Below, one piece after another: positions 1 through 10,699 of a stretch of 64,000 nucleotides of DNA; the first letter of the stretch is position 1; each line of letters opens with the position of its first letter. Source of the stretch: Eupeodes corollae (lineage: Eukaryota; Arthropoda; Insecta; Diptera; Syrphidae); assembly GCF_945859685.1 (NCBI RefSeq), contig NC_079149.1, forward strand, positions 68,404,991 through 68,468,990, written 5' to 3'. Position numbers and translations under genes: made by a program. The notes under the pieces were generated by a model. It was not told the DNA's origin and did not search any database. It saw only the letters and a program-made list of their open reading frames with translations.

Positions 1-1224
1 AAGATCCAATAAATTATATTGATTTTTTTTTTTTGAAATAATGTCTGGGTTTTTTGTATATTGCTTTATTTTAATATTTGTTATATTATTTTTTTTATTA
101 ATTTGTTTATAAAATACGAATTAATATGTGAGTGTATTTTAAATAGGGTTCCCGCATAGGTTTGATCAAGTTTTATAGGGCTTCAATCAAAATGAGCAAT
201 ACGTTAATAGATAGAAATGTAAACTTGTGTGCTTGTCATTTTAGTCCTTGGTGTGTGTGTACGAAAAGCTATGTTGCAACCAACACCTAATCGGATGAAC
301 CAGTTTTATGAAACTTTGCAAAATATTTTTTGCGTTCACCTAAAAAGAAAATTTTAATATTTTTTTTAAGTATTTGTTTCTTAAATACATTTAAAAACTC
401 CATTAATGCAACCCATGTTTTTTTCGATTTTCAAAATATTTCATATTTTCCAGTTTGGGTACTGAGACACTTGGCCAACAAAACGACACCCAAAAAATTC
501 TCTTAACTAGAGAAAGGATTTTGTTGACTTAATATTAATAAAAAGAAATAAATACAAAATTGGAAACTAGTATTAGTTTTTAAAATGTTGAACAGATTTC
601 TACAGAATTCACTTCAACGTTTTCGCAAATTTTGAAATTGAGTCACCGTATTCGTTGCAGCATTTCTTTTAGTACCAGCACATTTATCTTACGAAACTAA
701 ATGTTTTGAATTAATAAAAAAAGTTGTTAAGACATTTTTCTTGAATATTTTTTTAATGAAAAGTTTTACATTTGGCTAAATTCTCAAAACATTTATGTTT
801 GTAAGATTTTCATACATACTTTTTTCCACAGACAAATTTTTAAATGATTTCTAATCTCGACTCAGGAATTCACATCAGGTTTTTTAAATATATTTTTCAA
901 AAATGAAAAAAAGTTTTTTAAGGCTAAGTTCAAATAGAACATATCACTTTACAACAAATGTTTAATCATTTTGCAAAGTATAATTATTTAGTTTAAATAT
1001 ATATCTTAGTTTTTACGAGATGAATTATAGGTCTTCATTTGACTCTATCATAAGTTTTTAAAAACTTTGAATAAATAAATTTATTATATTGAATAATCTG
1101 TTTAAGAGTTAATATTTAGTGCTACCGTTTTGCACATAAGATGTCATGACCTTAAGACTAAAAATTCATAACAAGAACAAAAATTGGTTCTATAGGATTC
1201 TGCGTCTTTTTACTAAGAACTGTT
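1..1224. other. AT-rich DNA, no gene seen
   Basis: Long A and T runs, with only short open frames of low-complexity composition. I recognise no coding motif, RNA gene or repeat end. Confidence 0.6.
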
Positions 1225-1345
1225 TAAGCATAAATACTTCAAAAGTGAGAGAAGACTGACGACAGAAATGATTCTGTGAAGTATAGTCTTGGAATCCGCT
1301 CATACAAGGAGGAAGAAGAGCTGGACGACCGTTAAGCACATGGTG
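1225..1345 (+). pseudogene. RTE-type LINE fragment, C-terminal tail
   Basis: This short stretch resembles the 3' coding end of the RTE-type LINE at 56.65-58.85 kb. Both carry a nearly identical run ending in GGAAGAAGAGCTGGACGACC (1310-1329 here, about 58647-58666 there). The peptide around it is the Gly/Arg-rich tail that follows the reverse transcriptase in this clade. The copy is broken by stops and lacks all catalytic parts. It is a dead 5'-truncated scrap. The match was found by eye, so the left boundary is approximate. Confidence 0.6.
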
Positions 1346-2269
1346 CTTAGGATCTATAGATAGTTATAATTTTGCATGTCAACTTCCACATAGTCAAATA
1401 GCTAGTTATTTGAAATGTATTCTAAAACTTATACTGAAAAAATAATAAAACATTCAAAAACAACTTTCATTTTTGATTTTCGCTTCAGGCAACACTTCTT
1501 CTCTTGGCAGTTGTTTTTATTGTTTTCAGAGCTGTTTTTTTTAAAAAATAAGAAATTAGTTAAAACTGATTATATTTCAATCAATGGCAAAGAGTATATA
1601 ACAAATAAAAAGGCATTGTGTGTATGTATTAGTTTCAGAAAATATCAGCACCGTTTTAGATTATCATTTGTTTATTTTAAGATGATACGGTTTTTCTTTT
1701 TTTAATAATGTTTTGTTTTCAATTTTAAATTTCCCATAAATATTAAATAATGAATTCTAAGAGATAAGAAAATAAAAGACAAAACGAGCCAATTTCTCAA
1801 TCATCTTGAGTGAGTCGATAAGCTGCATGAGGAATAATATTGAGGGTTAATGCTAACATTTCATTAAAAAAACTTATTTTATGTGTGTGGAGAAAAGGGA
1901 ATATTCCTTTTATTTTATAATTTCACAACTTTACAACAATATCAGGTCATTCACAGTCGCACAAATTTGTATATTTTCCACATGCTCCATTCAAAACAGG
2001 CATCTCCCATCGGAATGATTCGCATATCGATGAAAATTGGTAGACACTAACGACATCGTATTAACAAGTGACAAAAGTCCCAAACAAAATCCCGCGAGCA
2101 GTGAAAAATCTCCTTTTTAATCTATTACTTTTGAAGATCATGAGTGAGGTGTACTTCAAAAAAGGTTGAGAAACTTTTTTTCTACAAGGAAGCGCTTAGA
2201 AGTTACTACACTTCCAAAATATACAAAATATCGAAATACTTGCTAAGAAACTGAGCTCAAGGGTGAACT
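1346..2269. other. AT-rich DNA, no gene seen
   Basis: An open frame of 96 codons at 1415-1705 is Phe/Lys/Ile-rich and resembles no family I know. I take it as chance. No repeat ends were noticed. Confidence 0.5.
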
Positions 2270-3480
2270 GATAAGCATTGCCAGAAGTTCGAGTATTACG
2301 GTTGAATTTTTTCAGGGGGTGGTAATGCAACTGGCTAATTCGACGGAAAACTGTTTATAAAAATATCGGTAGAACAACGAAATACATAAAACATTGCGAC
2401 GGTATTCGAGTGACGTAATTGTTTCGGTTATAGTTCGATCCCCCATCATTTTTAAAGCTCTTTTCGGAGAAATCCAAAACATCTAGCAGCATTTTTGGGA
2501 TGTAAAGATTTGTTCCACCATGAGATCCCCAGTGGACCTATTGCTACAAAAGCCATACCGCCGTTCATTAAGAAGCTTCCGTTCTTCGAGATATTTCTTA
2601 AGCTGATAATTAATCAGCGTTTCCATGACCGTGGAAAGAATGGACGTGAGTGCTATTAGACGATAGTTAGAGGGTGAGAAGGATTCGCCTTTTTTAGGGG
2701 CAGGCTGCACAAATGCCGTTTCCCATCCCCTCGGAAAGAGACCTGTAGAGTAGGAAAGATGGAAAACTTACGCAGTGGTTTTGCAAGTGTTGAAGAACAC
2801 CTCTTCAGAACAATAGGGCGAATACTATCCGGGCCAGGATTTGTGTATGTCAAGGTCTTTCAGTACTCTTGCAACTGTACGAGTGCGAAAGAAGACTTGT
2901 CCCATGAAACAGTTTACGCTTTCAAGTACAAGAAGACTCATGACACTCTCAAAGTAACAGCAAATTGTGCTGCAAGCAAATTGGCTTTATCAATCGAGTT
3001 TACATAAGGAGTGTCATTGTGGACGAGCGTTGGAACCGAGGATAACGTGGTGTTTCGTACGTTTTTACAAATGACCAGAAATTTGGTTCGTCGAATAAGA
3101 CGCTCTTTCTAGCTTGTTTGAACTTATTCCGGTTCTTTATAACCTCTTTACAGGGCGAATCAAACCATGAGTTCTCTTTAGGTTTGATAAATTTTCGGGA
3201 AAAAATGTTTCATTCCACAAAGACTTAAGTTATGTAAGTTCCTGAAAAATTCATCGAGGCCGTCCCAGTTGGCTTTCTCATATTGCCAAACGGTTCTCAC
3301 AGGAGTTTTTTCTTTAACTGGATTGTTTAGACATGAGGATTTTGTAGATATGATACAATTGTCTGATGTGTCTAGAGGCGGTAATACATTGATTGTATAT
3401 TTATTAGGATATTTATAAATTTTGTAAATTTTCCAAAGTAAAATTTCTAAGCAAAATTGTGTTGTTTCGTGATACAAAAA
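2270..3480 (-). pseudogene. LINE family A, copy 1 (endonuclease tail and reverse transcriptase, broken)
   Basis: Non-LTR retrotransposon ORF2 remains, read from 3480 down to 2270. First comes an endonuclease tail (RTVWQYEKANWDGLDEFF near 3255-3310). Next is the start of the reverse transcriptase: GPDSIRPIVLKRC, then PAPKKGESFSPSNYRLIAL and YGFCSNRSTGDLMV. Known reverse transcriptases of the Jockey/CR1 groups have these blocks in this order. The frame shifts between 2853 and 2710, so the N- and C-side pieces lie in different frames. At about 2470 the sequence jumps to the far C-terminal region (ITSLEYRRNVLCISLFYRYF), so the catalytic palm with its Asp pair is deleted. That C-terminal piece matches copy 2 of the same family at 40.56-41.7 kb (ITSLEHRRNVSRLTLFYRYF). 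The element is dead. The assignment to reverse transcriptase is firm; the clade is tentative. Confidence 0.85.
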
Positions 3481-4504
3481 AAAATAAAGTTCAACAAAAC
3501 GGAAGTTTTTTATTTGAACTTAAGTCAATAATAAACATTGAAGTTATTTAATTAGTTTAAGAACGCGACACAATTAAGATATCGGATATAAACAAAACTT
3601 TGTACGTACTCAAACAGAGCAGATCTAATTTAAAAAAAAACATACCAATAATTTTTAGGGATGTGTCTTAACATCTAATCTATACAAAGAAAATAATTAT
3701 AAGGATGGTATACTGATTTTTTTATTATTTTATATAAATTATAAATAAAATAATGTAGAAATTAAATATTTTCAAAAATTTAAACTTAGTTTTGCATCTA
3801 TATTTGTTGAACAATAAAATATACGACTTATATTTAAATTGAGTATTACTAATTTAAAATAGTATTAATGGTTTCAGAATAATGTCAATATTGACGCTCG
3901 TTTTGATTTAGCTATTAAGTGTGGAGAACAATACCATTTAAATGGGAAAGTTAGCACCAATATGTTTTGGTGTAATTTCTAACTACTTTTTCTCACATTT
4001 CAAGCGGTTATAACTTTCCATAACTTGAGTAATGTTGATTTGTCATGCGATACGGTCTTTTGTGTAGCTCGAAAGAAAAAACAGTGTCAAATCAAGTGAC
4101 CTTAGTGACTAAAATATTATGATGATTTAGATGACAGCTAAGTGTCACAAAAGTCAAAAGCGCTAGTAGTTTGAACCTACAAAAGGAACTACCCTTAACC
4201 AATATACTTTGACAAGGTTTACTTCTATATTTAGCTCTTGTGTTTTTCATGTCATTAGAAAAACAATTAAGAAATACATAAAAAATCATCCGTCATTTTG
4301 TAAACATTGCAGATTTAAAGTAAACATTTAAGATCAATGTGAAATGAAATTTATTCTTACTTTTTGAGGGTGTTTAGGACTGCAACACAATGAAAAATTA
4401 TATGTTAAATTTTATTTGGCTTGAATAATATCATACAAAATTAAAATGTATTTATGTTGAGGTACATTTCGAGACAATGATTGAAAGGATGACAAACTAC
4501 ATAT
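3481..4504. other. AT-rich DNA, no gene seen
   Basis: No recognisable coding, repeat end or RNA gene. A 65-codon minus frame at 4092-4289 has no family features. Confidence 0.5.
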
Positions 4505-5467
4505 CTTACAGGAATAACACACACAATATCCGCAGTATGAATACTACCGATAAAAGTTAAAGTAAAATCATACTACGAATAGGTTTTTGACATTTATACG
4601 AGTCTCAAATGGATCTTATGTGAATTCGTTCTCAAATTTTGGCACGATTGAAATTGCATTGTATCTCGATGGCTGTGTTCGTTAAGTAGTTGTGCATTTA
4701 GAATCATAAGTTTTCCATTGGCGAAAAATATCATTCTGTTACTGTTAATATTATTTAGTTTTGTTAATTAAAATGGATTAACTTCTTGGCTTATTTTGCA
4801 ACAGAAAACAATAGAAAAGATAATTAAGTATTGCTATATTTTCACCATAGGTTTATCTCAGTTTTCATTAAATAAATCTTTTTGGTGTTTCCACCGCACA
4901 AGATGATCAAAAAATGATTAAGTTTGACAGAACTTTCTAAAATGCAAATTGTGTTTCGATGTTTCTTATGAAGTGCAAGTGAGATAGTTTGATTCGTGTT
5001 TAACAATGAAAAACTGAATAGTTCAGTTTGTTGAATTTGATTAAAACAAAACTATATTTTTTGTACACAAGCATCAAAAAAACGGACCATAACGCATTAT
5101 CTTTAAAACCAACTCCTCCACACAGGTTTTTGTTCACAAATTTTGACTCTCTGTAGTCTACGAGAAAACCCCCTTCTTGAAATCTTTATTTTATGACAAA
5201 CTGTTTGGTTAAAACATTGAAGCCGACTATCACATTACACAGACGTATTTTCTTGATTTTGATAGTCAACTATCAAAAATCAGCTTACACGATTTCACCC
5301 CTGGTCTGAATTTCGCTATTTCCGTTTGGAATTTTATGATAAATTATTTTGACCAAAATTCAATTGTATCAACTTTCAAATATTTTAAATACCGGATTGC
5401 TGCGGATCGTTTTTTTTTTGGCAATTTCTCACTGTACTATATGTATGGAATACCAAAAAAACACGGC
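4505..5467 (+). mobile_element. Non-autonomous DNA transposon, family P copy 1 (left end missing)
   Basis: A non-coding copy of a dispersed element also present at 23.36-24.48 kb (same strand) and 51.76-53.65 kb (opposite strand). Shared landmarks are GTATGAATACTACCGATAAA (4535), CGAGATACAATGC-type sequence with GGCTGTG (about 4655-4680), TTTATCTCAGTTT (4852), and the right terminus TGGAATACCAAAAAAACACG (5446-5465). The right end is the imperfect inverse of the left end preserved in copies 2 and 3. The left terminal repeat is not recognisable here, so this copy is truncated. It contains about 120 bases near 5215-5335 that the 51.8-kb copy lacks. No coding capacity is seen. The relation to the piggyBac-bearing copy suggests it moved with a transposase supplied in trans. 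Confidence 0.75.
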
Positions 5468-5689
5468 TGATATGGTATGCTTGTCAATCAATATTGTATT
5501 TTAAAAATAATTTATCTTTAAAATTGTCTTCTTTTACGTTCTCGATTAACGCTACTCTAGAATCATGTTTTTGCAGTTTGTCCAGTGATAAATCGCTTGT
5601 TAAAAAGATGAGAATGAAAGAAGAGTTAAAGTCTGGAATGACCTCTCTAAAATAATGCAATGTCACTTGGGAATTATAACCAAAAACAA

Positions 5690-6750
5690 TTCAAAAGGTT
5701 AACAAGAAGATTGTATCTTAACTGATTTCAGCAAGGCCTTTGACAAATTGTGTCATAAAACATTACTTTTAAAACTATCACAGCAAGGTTTTAACGACTG
5801 TTTCATAAACTGGATCTCCTCATATTTGCAAAGTAGACGTTATAGTGTTAAATTTCGTAATGAGTGTTCAAGTTCATTTGTTGTGAATTCTGGTGTCCCC
5901 CAGAGAAGTCATCTTAGTCCTTGTTTTATTTATAAATTACTTGGTTTCGATCATTAAAAATTTAATGTCTTGTTTTAAATGTTGCCAAATGTAAAACCAT
6001 GAGTTTTACACAAAAAAATTCCAATCGTTTTTAGTTACATGTTTGATTCTTGTCCTTTAAGTAGAGTATATGTATTTCTGACTTGGGTGTTGTCTTAGAT
6101 CCTAAACCAACATTTAATAAACATATTAACTTCATAGTTAAAAAAGCAAATAGAGTTCTGGGTGTTATTAAGAGATTTGGTCGTGATTTCCGTTACCCAT
6201 ATGTTTTAAAATTACTATATGTTTCATTTGTGAGACCAGTCCTGGAATATGCGTGTACAGTATGGTCATCTTACTACACTGTACATGTCACAAGACTTGA
6301 AGTCATTCAAAAAAAATGTTTGCGGTTTTGTCTATGATCCCTTCCGTGGTTTCATGATATTCAAACACTACCGCCTTATTGACAAAGACTTTCTATCATA
6401 AATCTTCCTTCTTTGGCAAATCATAGAATGTACTTGCAGTTTTTTTTTATTGTTGGAACAAATTTCATCACCATCAGTTCTTGGGAGTTTAAACTTTAGT
6501 TTTAGTCGTTCAAGCATAAGACTCCAGAAACCATTGAATACTAATTTTAGCAGATCAAACTATGGTGTGTCCTTTAAACCAATTAATTGAAATCCATAAT
6601 AAATTTCACTCTTACACAAATTCACCAAATGATAATACAAAAAGTATAAATTACAAATTAATATTTTTCAACAGTCTAAGTTTTAGATTTTAAGTATATA
6701 TTAAGAATTTTTAACGTTAGTATTTAACGAATTATAAAAAAGAAGTATTA
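5690..6750 (+). pseudogene. LINE family B, copy 1 (reverse transcriptase fragments)
   Basis: A decayed reverse transcriptase read on the plus strand. The first block contains TDFSKAFDKLCHKTLLLKL (about 5721-5777), the first catalytic Asp region of non-LTR polymerases. It is followed by NSGVPQRSHLSP, where families usually have GVPQGSHLGP, and the frame is then lost. The palm segment with the YADD box is missing. A second open block at 6083-6337 holds the conserved tail DLGVVLDPKPTFNKHI, ANRVLGVIKRF, LLYVSFVRPVLEYACTVWSS and RLEVIQKKCLRF. The weakly coding remainder runs to about 6600, and the 3' non-coding end near 6710 resembles that of copy 2 (27.8-29.4 kb). The element is dead and 5'-truncated. 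Jockey-group affinity is likely but not tested. Confidence 0.85.
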
Positions 6751-7599
6751 ATGCATGAGCTTGAGTAGGGACAACTTAAGAATAATAAAAAGCCTGCTCC
6801 CTGGCCACTTTAATCATTGCGGGTTTGACACGCAGGATGAAACGCCTGATTTTGTGAAAATGTGAAGTAATTGAAATATTTGGGACACTAAAAAACACAA
6901 GTCAATTGTGTTTTTCAAAATGCAGCAACTCAATCTGTTGAACAGAATGCAGCCCCAGTTCAGCAAATGTTGTGTCTTCAAAAATGGCGATTTTATGAAA
7001 TCTAACAAACCAGTAATTCTAAACAAAAATATCCAATTTTAAAAGAAAGTAATTATCTTTTGTAAATGTTGGTATTCTGATTTTTGGCTTTCATCTAATT
7101 TTAAGAAAAATTATGAAACTTAACTTAATCCACGTACTCAAACGCGTACTCAAAAATTTCGTAGTTTTGCGTAAGAAGCAGCGCTCGCGAAAGAGTAAAA
7201 TATTTCCACAACCTACGAATTTTAGCCCAATAAATTTCTTTGGGCTGATTTGTGAAAAGTGTCAAATTTGATAGAACTTCAAATAAATTAAATAATTTGC
7301 TCGCTTTTGCTGTCACTTATAAAATTAAAAATTCTATTCCCAAAGGACACCAACAAAATTGCAATTTTCAAGTTTTAATTTAATCAAGTTTTTTCATTGA
7401 AAAAAAAAAACAACAAAGTTCATGTTGTCTTAGTTCATAAATTAATTCTAAACACCAAACGAAGCGACGATGTTTCAAAATTTATATTTTTTTTGACAGT
7501 CAAAATTTGTTCCCGTTTGCTAACTTTTTTGTAGATTTTTCTTTTTGTGAGAGAATTTTACCACCACTCTTTGAAATATCTTTTGTTACGAATTTTATT
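6751..7599. other. AT-rich DNA, no gene seen
   Basis: Short frames at 6814-7026 and 7125-7316 (minus) show no domain, motif or matching repeat. I regard them as chance. Confidence 0.5.
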
Positions 7600-7639
7600 G
7601 CAGAAAGTAAGCGAACGGACCTAATATGTATAGCTTCGG

Positions 7640-7830
7640 GCTCTTCTATTTTAAAATTCTAACGGCAAATTCCTTGACAAAGTTCTAGTGTCTAAAACTC
7701 ATATACTGAGTTCTAAGGAAATTATAGAAAGTAAAGAAATGCTCGAGTTTTAAATATTTTTTAAACCAAATTTTTAAAATAAACCGAGAGTTATTAGATC
7801 GAATTTTGAATTGATTTAGAACTTTATTAA
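7640..7830 (+). repeat. Dispersed repeat R, uninterrupted copy
   Basis: The start (TTCTAACGGCAAATTCCTTG, about 7658) resembles 56.61-56.64 kb, and the end (ACCGAGAGTTATTAGATCGA, about 7783) resembles 58.94-58.96 kb. At the second locus the two halves are separated by an RTE-type LINE. This copy therefore represents roughly the state before that insertion. It has no coding capacity and its full extent is unknown. Confidence 0.65.
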
Positions 7831-8699
7831 GGAATTGGCTGTATATTCTTTATTCAATTTAAAAGTCTTAAAGCAAAAAATTATTAGGGACAAAAAAAAA
7901 CAACCAATGATCAAAAAAGATCCTTCTCAAATAATTCGGGAAGAATTGTCCAAATCCTTTATAAGTTATATTATTCTCATAAAAGGACAATTTCAACAAC
8001 AACTTTACTACATACGATATGCTTAGGTTCATATAAACCAGAAGGAATACATTGTTACTTGTTGTCTTTAACTTTTTGGGCCGACGCATAAATTAAATAA
8101 TTATTAAATGTTACTTATTCAATAAACTACACTTAATCGAAATTATTTTGACTGTATACGGTTTCGTCTGAGGACAAATTTATAAAAGTGGCACTACCTC
8201 GGAAATTTATCAGTTCCACACGTAAAATTTGGTGTAAAATATGTGTACACTTAAAGCGGGTCTTTATAACTTTTGGGTTAACAAATAACAAGAAATTATT
8301 AAATACACCAATTGTTTTCTAGACATGACAACATTAATGGATAAAAAACAACTCAAATATCTTATTTTTTTTATGAAATTGAAGGATTAACTTACACAAC
8401 AAATTATTTTGGATTTCAGCATAAAAGCGGATGTGAAATGCAAGGACTTGAAACTTTCTTGAGTTAAGTTAGAGAAAAACATTCACTTTTGAAAAAAAAT
8501 ATCAAATTTATTTTGATTCTAAAAAAATGTATCACTTTTGTTTATTTTCTTTTTTAAAAATCTCACTTAACGTAGTACAAAAACCAAAACAAAAAAATAT
8601 CTTCCGACGGCTTAGATTTTTGAAAGAAATGAGTTCGATGATAAAGAAATGTTTTGCGACTTGTTACACTTCAAATACAAACGTGTTCGCAACGAAACT
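7831..8699. other. AT-rich DNA, no gene seen
   Basis: Overlapping short frames on both strands at 7835-8089 and one at 8527-8715 are Lys/Ile/Phe-rich with no recognisable family. Confidence 0.5.
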
Positions 8700-10330
8700 C
8701 TCAAAACCGGACTGAGTGGCGCACGTCGGTCGGTCGGTACTCGGTTGCCTCAAACTGGGAACATTTCTTTAGATTAACTTAAAGTACCGGCTCCGTCACT
8801 CTTCAACACACAGATACTCTACGAATACAAATGAAATTCAAATAGATACAATTACCACCATCATAAAATGCTTTTGTATTGTATGTCTTTTTAAAATAAC
8901 CACCACCTCAAGTCGAACGCACCAGAACACAAATACAAAAAAGGTTGGGTAACAATACACACAAACACTTAATCACAGACACAAACACAATTTAGTGCTC
9001 AGGCTCACCAATAATAATGGGGAAGTGCAACATGAGATACAAAGGCTCCCCCGGACAGAGAGGGTGATATAAAACATCTGAACATCTGATATTCCACTGC
9101 AAAGGTTGCCTTTTGCCTTTTTTCGATCTTAGTGGACTTGTGCAGCGAGCGAGGGTTTGTGGAATTCTTCACTTCTCAACTGGAACTCATTGGCATTGAG
9201 TGAAAATAATTTGATCCCACTCGATTTGAGTGGTCAACTCTTTAACTATACTTGGTCAGCCAGAAAAGAGGTTTGTTTTCCCTCCCTGCGATATGGGCTG
9301 TGCTGTGTTATGCTTGCTGATGATGGCTGTGGATGTGGAGTGTTATTGAGGAGATGTGTGGTTTGGTCCATCGTCCATAGGTGAGGTGCCTTCGGCGGGC
9401 GACTAGTTACGTTGTCAGTGGATGATGTCGGAGGCAATGTAAATGGTCTCATAACGCCACAAGAAATTGTGGTAATACATTTTACCGGGTCTACACATTG
9501 CTTATGGTTGGTTACCTACGACCGACCGGGACGAAGTAAAAAGAGTAGTCTCGTAGTGGGATTCCAGATATTCATGATATCGACGAGATGTTTTGGTAAG
9601 TTTTTATGCTCACCCTCGTCTGTCTACCATACGGCATACGGTAACGACCGACCGACCGACGACGCACGTGACGACGACGACGGACGGGACGCACAACAAC
9701 TACGACTATGACTACGAAGACGACGACGACGACGCGCCTCCTCTCGTGGGTTCTTTGTTACCTCAAAATATATACGGATGCAGTCGAATGTGCCGAATGG
9801 TCTTTGAAGGAGAGCAGGCAGATTATAAATTTGAACCAAGCCAACGAAGATGAAGTGAGGCACTTCTCAATGAATAGATGGACAGGGAGACTTGATAAGG
9901 AGGCGAAAGATGCTGTTTTGGGTTACCTGGAAGAGTAGGTACCAGTTGCCTCTTGGCAGCCTCTGCGGCTTACAACACAGATTGCTAGTTTATCTATACA
10001 CTATACATTTATATTTATATTGTTGCGCTGCGGTGCGGTACGGTGCGAATATCGAAGAATGGATTCGTGATGACATTGTGTAATAATAATATGGACAACG
10101 ACCAACAGACTCTTGTTATTTGGATTTATATTTTCTTAATTTTATTTTTGCCCAGTCAGCCAGCACAAGTGCACAACTTCTGTGGTTGCTTTTGCATGCG
10201 CATTTTATACGAGACTTTATTTTTTGATTTTATTTCTAATTCGGACAGGGATTGTGTGGAGACAATTCGTACTAAGGTAAATAGCTAACTAACTTGTAGC
10301 GGCGGCGCGGCGGCACGGCGATTTACTGAC
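8700..10330. other. Less AT-rich island without recognised genes
   Basis: Composition changes sharply here: CGGT- and GAC-rich simple repeats, more CpG, few poly-A/T runs, and none of the repeat families found elsewhere in the window. The overlapping short frames on both strands lack domains and are partly driven by the simple repeats. A TATA-like TATAAAA lies at 9068-9074, but no initiator or coding exon can be tied to it. The segment may be host regulatory, 5'-untranslated or intronic DNA; that is inference from composition only. Confidence 0.4.
9643..9735. repeat. Simple repeats (GACC)n and (GAC)n
   Basis: Runs of CGAC/GACC units at about 9645-9662 are followed by imperfect GAC/ACG runs to about 9735. 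They explain the Asp/Arg/Thr-rich reading frames over this stretch. Confidence 0.85.
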
Positions 10331-10699
10331 GAATTTAAATGTCAATATAATTTTTAGCGGTATTGCTTAATCATTCGGTTTTTTATCAATTATGATTTCA
10401 TATTGCATATAGGAACATAATAAATGTATGTATGGAATATGCAAAGTAATTTGGATCGCAGGCCTTGAAGCATTAATTCATCCATTGTTTCAAGAAAAAG
10501 ATATAGAGGAGCCAAGTGTGCACTAGTAAAAAGTAGTAGTAAAAATGTGATTTTATTTATCAGATTAATTATTCATTATTTTTGTTTTAATTTCACAGTT
10601 ATAGCATTGGCTTTTGCTGTCAGCCAGAAGAAAGAGTATTATGTAAACAAGTGCAATAGAAATAGAATTGTTAAGATTTTCAAGTTGTACCTATTAAAT
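10331..10699. other. AT-rich DNA, no gene seen
   Basis: No coding or repeat end recognised between the composition island and the 3' side of the LINE C copy. Confidence 0.5.

Noticed and set aside
1415..1705. Open frame of 96 codons on the plus strand
   Set aside because: Low-complexity Phe/Lys/Ile composition typical of AT-rich chance frames; no motif and no supporting context.
5220..5290. Hairpin-like GACTATCA...TGATAGTC pair as ends of a nested element
   Set aside because: Only eight bases match and the other copies are too diverged here to define an insertion precisely.
9593..9863. Overlapping frames on both strands rich in Asp, Thr and Arg
   Set aside because: They arise from GAC/GACC simple repeats read in different frames.
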